From contig CAZMTT010000029.1 in assembly GCA_964569555.1 (NCBI GenBank), forward strand, positions 1 to 15,710: a DNA stretch of 15,710 bases. The letters are read 5' to 3'. The notes below the pieces were generated by a model, which saw only the letters and a program-made list of their open reading frames with translations, did not search any database and was not told the origin of the DNA. Origin of the DNA: G020353235 sp964569555. Lineage in GTDB: Bacteria; Chloroflexota; Dehalococcoidia; Dehalococcoidales; JAUYDJ01. Within the stretch, counting starts at the first letter, position 1, and each line of letters begins with the position of its first letter. The position numbers were made by a program, and so were the translations under genes. Shown piece by piece: positions 7,542-12,914 of this stretch.

Positions 7542-8601
7542 CTTTGGTTGCTATGGGCAAGTCGCGGCGGATTCTCCGGCAGGCATCAATGATGTCTTTC
7601 AGTTCATCCGGGGTTATCGTCTGTTGCCCGTCAACCCATGCCTCCTGGGGGTTGTAGTGCGTTTCCAGCATCAGACCGTTGGCACCGGCGGCGATGGCGG
7701 CACAGCTCATGTTTAAGATGAGGTCGTGGCGACCGGTGGCGTGGCTGGGGTCGGCGATTATGGGCAGATAGGTCTCTTTCTGGATGGCCGGGATAGACGC
7801 CAGGTCAAAGGTATATCGGGTGTAGCTTTTGCCCTTACCGATGGGTATGATCCCCCTTTCGCAAAGGATAATGTCTTTGTTGCCCTCGGCGGCGATGTAT
7901 TCGGCGAAAGACAAAAATTCCTCAATGCCAGCCCCGAAGTGCCGCTTCAGCAGCACCGGCTTCTTTTTGCGGGCCACCGCGGAGAGCAGGTCCTGGTCAT
8001 ACATATTTCGGGACCCGATTTGAAGTATATCCACATAATCGGCAATCAGGTCAACCTGGGTTTCCCCTCTCACCTCGGTGATTACCGGCATTTCAAATTT
8101 TTCCCCGGCTTGGCGCAGCCAGCTTAACGCCTCTTCGGCGCCTTCCCGGCCATTAGCTCCCAGTCCCTGGAAGGAGTGCACCGAGCTGCGGGGCTTAAAA
8201 ATACCGCCCCTCAGCATGTGGGCTCCGGCCTTCTTTATCCCCTCGGCAATCCTGAATAGCTGCTGCTTGTTTTCCACGGCACAGGGTCCGGCGATGAATA
8301 CCGGCTCATCACTGCCGATGCTGGCGTTCTTTACCTTGATTAGCCGGCGTTCCCTCTTTTCACCGGATAGTTTACTATATTCCCGGCTTATCAGTTTATA
8401 CGATGTTTCCACCATCATGGCTTCTTTCACCCCGGGGAGGACGGCGAAATGGGAGAAGGGAATCCGGTGCTCATCTCCCACCAGCCCGATTATTGTCCTG
8501 AATTCGCCCCGGGAAACATCAGCCTTGAGCCCGTATTTCTGGATTTCTTGCACCACCCTGGCTACTTCTTCATCGGTTGCCTCAGTTTTCATGATTATCA
8601 T
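7534..8601 (-). CDS. aroF: 3-deoxy-7-phosphoheptulonate (DAHP) synthase with N-terminal regulatory domain
   Basis: This 355-residue enzyme condenses PEP and erythrose-4-phosphate, the first step of the shikimate pathway. Residues 1-75 form a ferredoxin-like N-terminal domain of the kind fused to type I-beta DAHP synthases such as the Thermotoga maritima enzyme, where it mediates feedback inhibition by tyrosine and phenylalanine. Residues 85-345 are the TIM barrel: GPC (105-107), KPRSS (136-140), SRNMYDQDLL, LKRHF and DPSHATGRHD supply the PEP and metal sites. The start is ATG 8601, because AGGAGG (8613-8608) lies 6 nt upstream, whereas the ATG at codon 4 would be 15 nt away. Expression is probably governed by the leader-peptide attenuator immediately upstream, so both enzyme activity and transcription may respond to aromatic amino acids. 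Confidence 0.96.
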   Translation of the reverse strand: MIIMKTEATDEEVARVVQEIQKYGLKADVSRGEFRTIIGLVGDEHRIPFSHFAVLPGVKEAMMVETSYKLISREYSKLSGEKRERRLIKVKNASIGSDEPVFIAGPCAVENKQQLFRIAEGIKKAGAHMLRGGIFKPRSSVHSFQGLGANGREGAEEALSWLRQAGEKFEMPVITEVRGETQVDLIADYVDILQIGSRNMYDQDLLSAVARKKKPVLLKRHFGAGIEEFLSFAEYIAAEGNKDIILCERGIIPIGKGKSYTRYTFDLASIPAIQKETYLPIIADPSHATGRHDLILNMSCAAIAAGANGLMLETHYNPQEAWVDGQQTITPDELKDIIDACRRIRRDLPIATKDE

Positions 8602-8605
8602 CTTT

Positions 8606-8613
8606 CCCCTCCT
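8606..8613 (-). promoter_or_regulatory. Strong Shine-Dalgarno of aroF
   Basis: AGGAGGGG sits 6 nt (counted from AGGAGG) before the aroF ATG and fixes the start choice. The eight bases AGACCAAT (8622-8615) directly before it are an exact complement of ATTGGTCT (8706-8699) in the leader. The Shine-Dalgarno could therefore be affected by leader folding. Confidence 0.85.
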
Positions 8614-8632
8614 GATTGGTCTTCTAAATGAG

Positions 8633-8656
8633 AAAAACCCTCCGCCGGGGAGGGTT
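8633..8656 (-). terminator. Intrinsic terminator in the aroF leader (attenuator stem 3:4)
   Basis: Arm AACCCTCC (8656-8649), loop CCGGC and arm GGAGGGTT (8643-8636) form an 8-bp GC-rich stem running into a five-T tract (8637-8633). It lies after the promoter and before the aroF Shine-Dalgarno, so if formed it would stop transcription before the structural genes. This placement is the hallmark of attenuation. Its left arm is also the partner of an 11-bp antiterminator. No other terminator is seen between the upstream NIL gene and the aroF promoter, so it could also stop read-through from that operon. Confidence 0.88.
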
Positions 8657-8763
8657 CTCTTTAAATTTACCTTAATTTATTGTTGTCGCGCCGTTTTTAG
8701 ACCAATGCCCCCCCAGCGCATCCGATGCGCTCCGTAAAATAGTAATAATACCAATAGGGGGCA
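8633..8763 (-). promoter_or_regulatory. Transcription attenuator: alternative 1:2, 2:3 (antiterminator) and 3:4 (terminator) stems
   Basis: Segment 1 is TGCCCCC (8763-8757), immediately before the aromatic codons. It pairs with segment 2, GGGGGCA (8712-8706). Segment 2, extended as CGCTGGGGGGG (8718-8708), also pairs with CCTCCCCGGCG (8653-8643) in 11 consecutive positions, 9 G-C and 2 G-U. That pairing consumes the left arm and loop of the terminator. A local hairpin AGCGCAT/ATGCGCT (8731-8725/8721-8715) competes with the antiterminator too. A ribosome stalled on Tyr/Trp/Phe codons 8-14 would mask segment 1 and allow the antiterminator. A ribosome reaching the stop at 8699 would cover segment 2 and allow termination. 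The pairings are seen in the sequence; the mechanism is inferred from the trp/phe attenuator model. Confidence 0.82.
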
Positions 8764-8777
8764 AAGTAAATTAACAT
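8697..8777 (-). CDS. Aromatic-amino-acid leader peptide of the aroF-tyrA operon
   Basis: This 26-codon ORF lies in the aroF leader, about 22 nt after the predicted transcription start. It encodes Met-Leu-Ile-Tyr-Phe-Ala-Pro, then the run Tyr8-Trp9-Tyr10-Tyr11-Tyr12-Tyr13-Phe14, then a Gly/Ala-rich tail ending in TAA at 8697. Nine of the first 14 residues are aromatic: six Tyr, two Phe and one Trp. All of these amino acids are made by, or branch from, the pathway encoded downstream. This is the signature of a sensing peptide, not a functional protein. The ATG (8777) has only a weak Shine-Dalgarno (GAG, 8 nt upstream), acceptable for a leader ORF. The opposite strand and other frames show nothing protein-like. 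Confidence 0.85.
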   Translation of the reverse strand: MLIYFAPYWYYYYFTERIGCAGGALV

Positions 8778-8805
8778 ATTCTTTACTCTATATTTAGCTT
8801 GGGTC

Positions 8806-8834
8806 AATATAACACAGGCGATATTGTTTGTCAA
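8806..8834 (-). promoter_or_regulatory. Sigma70-type promoter of the aromatic operon
   Basis: TTGACA (8834-8829) is a perfect -35 box, followed after exactly 17 nt by TATATT (8811-8806), a 5/6 match to the -10 consensus. The predicted start is near 8800-8799, giving a leader of about 200 nt before aroF. No repressor site is obvious next to it. A strong constitutive promoter followed by an attenuator is the usual logic of such operons. Confidence 0.85.
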
Positions 8835-8852
8835 CCTTCGCCGGTATTTAGT

Positions 8853-9095
8853 CTAGCCCTCGACGACATCACCGGTTGCCGGGTCGACCCTTATCCCTTT
8901 CTGGGTCAGCCAGGCGATGCTCCGTTCGATGTCCTTCTCGTCACCCTCCAGCTCCAGGACTACCCAGCCCTTGTTTTCCGAGATGTCAGCCCGGCGGATG
9001 TTGGGCACCACCTTGAACTGCTGGCTGATGTTATGGATGATGGGCTCCCGAACCAGTTCCGGAGGGAAGGTAAACATTACCTGTCTCTTCGCCAT
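8853..9095 (-). CDS. Stand-alone NIL-domain protein
   Basis: This 80-residue protein consists of essentially one NIL-type domain, a small ACT/ferredoxin-like fold. Its pattern is a strand (QVMFTFPPELVREPII), a helix, then strands such as VVPNIRRADIS and GWVVLELEGDEKDIERSIAWL. In known proteins NIL domains form the methionine-sensing C-terminus of the MetN transporter ATPase and are found fused to ferredoxins linked to homocysteine synthesis. Here it has no cysteines and no partner domain. The ATG at 9095 was chosen because AGGGGGG lies 6 nt upstream; the start is only 1 nt after the thrC stop. Its place after cysE, metB and thrC suggests an accessory or sensory role in sulfur amino-acid metabolism. 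Exact function is unknown. Confidence 0.8.
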   Translation of the reverse strand: MAKRQVMFTFPPELVREPIIHNISQQFKVVPNIRRADISENKGWVVLELEGDEKDIERSIAWLTQKGIRVDPATGDVVEG

Positions 9096-9096
9096 C

Positions 9097-10362
9097 TTAG
9101 TCCCCCCTGTCTTTATTAGCATAGCCTTTATTATCGGTTCCGCCCGGCAGACTGAGCACCTTCTCCAGTGATTCCAGATTGGGCTCGGTGGCCACGGGCT
9201 GGACCGTACCGGCCAGTATGTCCTGTGTTCTCGGCCCGGCGCCGGTGATGAAGGCTACGGTAAGTTCTTTTCGCTTGATTGCCCCGGTGGCAGCCAGTTT
9301 TTTCAGGGCACTGATTACCACTCCCCCCGCCGCCTCGGTAAAGATGCCCTCGGTTTGAGCCAGCAGCTTTATGCCGGCGATGGCTTCGTCATCGGTGACG
9401 GCACAGGCGCCACCACCGGACTGTCGGGCCACCCGCAGGGCATAGTAGCCATCGGTCGGATTGCCGATGGCGATGGACTTGGCAATAGTATCGGGCACTA
9501 CCGGGTTGACATGGTGGCTGCCGGTTTCAAAGGCGTTGACAATCGGGGCGCTACCGGCGGCCTGGCTGACGAACATATGGGTATTGGCCGGTTCAATCAG
9601 GCCAAGCATGGATAGTTCGTCCAGCGCCTTCCAGATTCGGGTAAAGAGCAGCCCGGAAGCGGCCGGTGCCACCACGCAGTCGGGAGCACGCCAGCCCAGC
9701 TGCTCGGCGACCTCATAGCCCAGCGTCTTGCTCCCCTCGGCATAATATGGTCTCAGATTGATATTGATAAAGCCCAGCTTGTATTTCTGGGTCACCTTGG
9801 CGCAGAGGCGGTTGACATCGTCATAGCTGCCGTTGACCGTGATTAATACCGGGTTGTAGATGGCGGCCCCCACCAGCTTGCCCGTCTCAACATCGGCCGG
9901 GACGAAAACATAGGCCTTCATCTTCGCCTTGGCGGCATGGGCGGCGACACTGGCGGCCAGATTACCGGTTGAGGCGCAGGCGAGGGTATCAAAGCCGAAT
10001 TCCCGTGCCTTGCTGGCCGCCACCGAGACGGCGCGGTCCTTGAAGGAGTAGGTCGGGTTGAGGCAGTCATTCTTGATGTAGAGATGTTCCAGCCCCAGCT
10101 CCAGCCCCAGGTTATCGGCTTTGACCAGAGGGGTGAAGCCGGTGCCAATGTCCACCTCTTTGTCTTCGGTGGGCAGTAAATCGCGGTAGCGCCACATGCT
10201 CCGCGGTCCCTGGCTCAGCTTATCCCGATTTACGGCTTTAGCCATCGCCTGGTAGTCATAGTTGACCTCAAGCGGGCTGAGGCAGAAGTCGCAAACATTC
10301 ATGGGCTGCAGGGGATATTCCTGCCCGCATTTTCGACAGCGCAGAGTTCGGGCAAAAGACAT
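9097..10362 (-). CDS. thrC: Threonine synthase
   Basis: This 421-residue PLP enzyme should convert O-phosphohomoserine to threonine. The N-terminus has a four-cysteine zinc-ribbon-like motif (C9, C12, C24, C27), as in many class of bacterial and archaeal threonine synthases. NPTYSFKDRA contains the PLP lysine (K108), and ACASTGNLAAS is the phosphate-binding loop. The C-terminal part has FTEAAGGVVISALKKL and ITGAGPRTQD. The start is ATG 10362, because AAGGAG stands 6 nt upstream; an in-frame TTG five codons earlier lacks this support. It begins 11 nt after the metB-like gene. It competes for the homoserine-derived pool that also feeds methionine, which fits the neighbours. Confidence 0.92.
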   Translation of the reverse strand: MSFARTLRCRKCGQEYPLQPMNVCDFCLSPLEVNYDYQAMAKAVNRDKLSQGPRSMWRYRDLLPTEDKEVDIGTGFTPLVKADNLGLELGLEHLYIKNDCLNPTYSFKDRAVSVAASKAREFGFDTLACASTGNLAASVAAHAAKAKMKAYVFVPADVETGKLVGAAIYNPVLITVNGSYDDVNRLCAKVTQKYKLGFININLRPYYAEGSKTLGYEVAEQLGWRAPDCVVAPAASGLLFTRIWKALDELSMLGLIEPANTHMFVSQAAGSAPIVNAFETGSHHVNPVVPDTIAKSIAIGNPTDGYYALRVARQSGGGACAVTDDEAIAGIKLLAQTEGIFTEAAGGVVISALKKLAATGAIKRKELTVAFITGAGPRTQDILAGTVQPVATEPNLESLEKVLSLPGGTDNKGYANKDRGD

Positions 10363-10373
10363 GTCTGGCTCCT

Positions 10374-11528
10374 TCAACTTTCTTCCAGCGCCTGGCCTAA
10401 ATCGTCAATCAAATCATCCGCGTTTTCCAAGCCCACGGATAGGCGGACTAGCTCATCAGTGAGGCCTACTTTTTCCCGGTGCTCTTTAGGCATTGAGGCG
10501 TGGCTCATTGTCGCCGGGTGTTCGGCCAAAGAAGCAACCCCGCCCAGTGATTCCGCCAGCGAAAATAGCTTGATTCTCTTCAGAAAACGGCTGGTCGCGC
10601 TGGCGCCACCTTTTAATTCAAACGAGACCACCCCCCCGAATCCCTTCATCTGCCGGCGGGCGATTTCATGACCGGGGTGGGACTTCAGTCCGGGATAGAA
10701 TACCCGCTTCACGGCGGGGTGCTCGGCGAGATAATTGGCCACCCGGGTGGCGTTGGCCTCATGCTGTTTCATCCTTACCGGCAGGGTCTCAATGCCGCGC
10801 AGTACCAGCCAGCAATCAAAGGGGGCGGCACAGGTCCCCAGGGCATTAAGCAGAAACTGCACCCGCTCACTGAGCTCATCAGTGGTGGTTACCACCACCC
10901 CCCCGACCACATCACAGTGGCCGTTGAGGTACTTGGTGCTGGAATGGACGACCAGGTCAACCCCGTATTCAATCGGTCTCAAGAAGTAGGGGCTGGCAAA
11001 GGTATTGTCCATCACCGTAAGTAGTTTATGCTTGCCGGCGATATCTACCGCCATCTCAATATCGGTGATATTTAGCAACGGATTGGACGGCGTCTCCAGC
11101 CACAGCATCTTGGTATTGGGCTTGATGGCGGCTTCGATTTTGGAGCGATTATCTAGTCTGAGGAAGGTGAACTCCAGGCCGAAGTCCGGCATCACGTTCT
11201 GAAACAGGCGGTAGGTCCCCCCGTAGATATCATCGCCGCAGATTACATGGTCACCCGCCTTGAGCAGGTGGATTACGGTGGCTTCGGCAGCCATGCCGGT
11301 GGCGAAGGCAAACCCCGCCTTGCCCCCCTCAAGCCGGGCAACGGTGTCTTCCAGGACCTTGCGGGTCGGGTTTGCCGTGCGCGAGTAATCATAGCCTCGG
11401 CTTTGGCCCACATCGGCAAAGGCAAAGGTTGATGTCTGGTAGATGGGCGTGGAGATAGCCCCGTAGGTCTTATCCGGCCTCTCCCCGGCATGAATGGCGA
11501 TGGTCTCAAATTTTATCTTCTTGGCCAC
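10374..11528 (-). CDS. metB: Cystathionine gamma-synthase family PLP enzyme (trans-sulfuration)
   Basis: This 384-residue member of the Cys/Met-metabolism PLP family shows YSRTANPTRKVLE (48-60, cofactor phosphate and substrate arginines), FATGMAA (75-81), the aspartate in VMDNTFASP, and the PLP lysine K199 in VVHSSTKYLNGH. Family members include cystathionine gamma-synthase, cystathionine gamma-lyase/beta-lyase and O-acetylhomoserine sulfhydrylase. The position between cysE and thrC favours a methionine/cysteine trans-sulfuration role, but sequence reading cannot fix the substrate. The start is taken as GTG 11528, with GGGGAG 8 nt upstream; a TTG one codon earlier is equally open. The Shine-Dalgarno overlaps the cysE stop region, so translation is probably coupled. 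Confidence 0.85.
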   Translation of the reverse strand: MAKKIKFETIAIHAGERPDKTYGAISTPIYQTSTFAFADVGQSRGYDYSRTANPTRKVLEDTVARLEGGKAGFAFATGMAAEATVIHLLKAGDHVICGDDIYGGTYRLFQNVMPDFGLEFTFLRLDNRSKIEAAIKPNTKMLWLETPSNPLLNITDIEMAVDIAGKHKLLTVMDNTFASPYFLRPIEYGVDLVVHSSTKYLNGHCDVVGGVVVTTTDELSERVQFLLNALGTCAAPFDCWLVLRGIETLPVRMKQHEANATRVANYLAEHPAVKRVFYPGLKSHPGHEIARRQMKGFGGVVSFELKGGASATSRFLKRIKLFSLAESLGGVASLAEHPATMSHASMPKEHREKVGLTDELVRLSVGLENADDLIDDLGQALEES

Positions 11529-11533
11529 CAAAA

Positions 11534-12214
11534 TTACTCCCCGCTTTGGCTTTCTTTTTTATCTTCAGGAGAAGTGCCACTTGCCTTTTCCAGTTTCTTC
11601 AGGCGCTCTTCTAATTTGTCCTGCTCTTTCAGGACATGCCTGATGGCTTCGGCTACCGGGTCAGGCAGTCTGCCGTGTTCCAGGTCCAGAACCGGTTTAT
11701 GGCGGTCTTCGACCACTCTCCCCGGGATACCAACTACGGTTGACCCCGGGGGGACCGACTTGACTACCACCGAGCCGGAGCCAATGCGGGCACCCTCGCC
11801 GATAGTAATGTCGCCCAGGGCTACCGCCCCGGTGCCAATAGTTACATTATTGCCGATGGTCGGGTGGCGCTTGCCCTTCTTCAGGGTGGTGCCACCAAGG
11901 ACAACCCCCTGGTACATCAGCACATCATCGCCGATTTCTGAGGTCTCCCCGATGACCACCCCGGCCCCGTGGTCAATGAAGAAGCGCCGGCCAATCTTGG
12001 CGCCGGGGTGGATTTCAATGCTGGTCAGAAAGCGGTTGATATGGGAGAGAAGACGGGCCAGAAAGTAGAGCTTGCCCCGCCACAGAAAGTGGGCGATGCG
12101 GTGCAGCCACAGGGCGTGCAGGCCGGGGTAGCAGCAGAGCACCTCCAGCAAACCTCGCGCCGCCGGGTCTTTGTCAAATACGGTGTGAATATCTTCCCTT
12201 AATGTTTTAAACAT
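11534..12214 (-). CDS. cysE: Serine O-acetyltransferase
   Basis: This 226-residue protein transfers acetyl from acetyl-CoA to serine, making O-acetylserine for cysteine synthesis. The N-terminal helical part (FKTLREDIHTVFDKDPAARG) is typical of the short bacterial CysE. It is followed by a left-handed beta-helix of hexapeptide repeats (about 68-160) with catalytic histidine H82 in DHGAGVVIGET, and H117 in KRHPTIGNN. The C-terminal 35 residues are charged and probably coiled-coil. The ATG at 12214 is supported by the canonical N-terminus, yet no convincing Shine-Dalgarno precedes it. It heads the cysE-metB-thrC-NIL block after a 72-nt gap. Confidence 0.93.
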   Translation of the reverse strand: MFKTLREDIHTVFDKDPAARGLLEVLCCYPGLHALWLHRIAHFLWRGKLYFLARLLSHINRFLTSIEIHPGAKIGRRFFIDHGAGVVIGETSEIGDDVLMYQGVVLGGTTLKKGKRHPTIGNNVTIGTGAVALGDITIGEGARIGSGSVVVKSVPPGSTVVGIPGRVVEDRHKPVLDLEHGRLPDPVAEAIRHVLKEQDKLEERLKKLEKASGTSPEDKKESQSGE

Positions 12215-12247
12215 GTTTTAAATATAGTCCGTTCTGGTAATGATGGA

Positions 12248-12276
12248 ATTTTACCACAAACGAGGCAAACGACCAA
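12248..12276 (-). promoter_or_regulatory. Candidate promoter for the cysE-metB-thrC-NIL block
   Basis: In the 72-nt gap upstream of cysE, TTGGTC (12276-12271) and TAAAAT (12253-12248) are spaced by 17 nt. The -10 is a 5/6 match but the -35 is only 3/6. No riboswitch or terminator is recognisable in this gap, so read-through from the diaphorase genes is also possible. Confidence 0.35.
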
Positions 12277-12286
12277 ACATTGGCCT

Positions 12287-12892
12287 TTAGCTCAGGAATC
12301 TGGTCGGGAATGTAAAGCCGGGCAGCTGGGTCAAGGCGTAGTTTGACGGCAGCACACCGGTGGGGCAGATGGAGAAGCACTCACCGCACTTGGGGCACTC
12401 CTCGGCGGCTATCTCCGGAAAGAACATTACCTGTCGCCGGATACCTCTACCGACAAAGCCCAGGGCATTCTTCTTCTTCACCTCGGCGCAGTAGCGGACG
12501 CATTGCCCGCAGAGGACACAGCAGGTCGGCCCGATATCAAACTTGGTCCGGTCGATGCCGTATTTTATGCCGTAGTCCCTCAGCGCCTGGACTCCGGGAG
12601 CACGAGCCCAGAGTAGCTCCAGCAGCAGCTTGCGAATCCGGACTACTTTTTCGGACTCTGTTTTGACGGTGATGCCGTCTTTGACCTGGTAGACGCAGGA
12701 GGTGACCAGGCGGGTGCGCCGGCCATCGTTTATTTCTACGGTGCACAGCCGGCAGCCGCCGTAGGGGGCTAGTTTGTCGTGGTGGCAGAGGGTGGGGATG
12801 TCAAAGCCGGCCTCCCGGGCTGCCTCCAGAACGGTCATCCCCTCTTTGGCTTTAACCTCTTTATCATCAATGGTCAGGGTAACTTCACTCAT
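12287..12892 (-). CDS. HoxU / NuoG-N-type iron-sulfur subunit of an NADH diaphorase
   Basis: This 201-residue electron-transfer protein has a plant-type [2Fe-2S] domain with ligands C36, C47, C50 and C66 (CHHDKLAPYGGCRLC, then SC), followed by a ferredoxin-like part with two [4Fe-4S] motifs: C125-x2-C128-x2-C131-x3-C135 and C166-x2-C169-x2-C172-x3-C176-P. The C-terminus ends soon after, so there is no molybdopterin or H-cluster domain. In HoxU, NuoG and HydA/HndD families this unit relays electrons between the FMN subunit and the catalytic partner. AAGGAG stands 7 nt before the ATG. It follows the NuoF-type gene by 22 nt. It could serve a hydrogenase, a formate dehydrogenase or complex I; the window does not decide. 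Confidence 0.88.
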   Translation of the reverse strand: MSEVTLTIDDKEVKAKEGMTVLEAAREAGFDIPTLCHHDKLAPYGGCRLCTVEINDGRRTRLVTSCVYQVKDGITVKTESEKVVRIRKLLLELLWARAPGVQALRDYGIKYGIDRTKFDIGPTCCVLCGQCVRYCAEVKKKNALGFVGRGIRRQVMFFPEIAAEECPKCGECFSICPTGVLPSNYALTQLPGFTFPTRFLS

Positions 12893-12914
12893 AACCGGTC
12901 TCCTTTACTGCGCT

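Noticed and set aside
8715..8731. Palindrome AGCGCAT-CGG-ATGCGCT as a repressor operator
   Set aside because: It lies inside the leader ORF and overlaps the antiterminator arm, so an RNA hairpin within the attenuator is the simpler reading, although a DNA site is not excluded.
8602..8800. T-box riboswitch upstream of aroF
   Set aside because: No T-box core sequence or specifier stem is recognisable. The leader is short and holds a translated-looking aromatic peptide with classical attenuator pairings, which explains the terminator better.
10363..10377. TTG start for thrC five codons upstream
   Set aside because: It overlaps the metB-like stop and has no ribosome-binding site, whereas ATG 10362 has AAGGAG at 6 nt.
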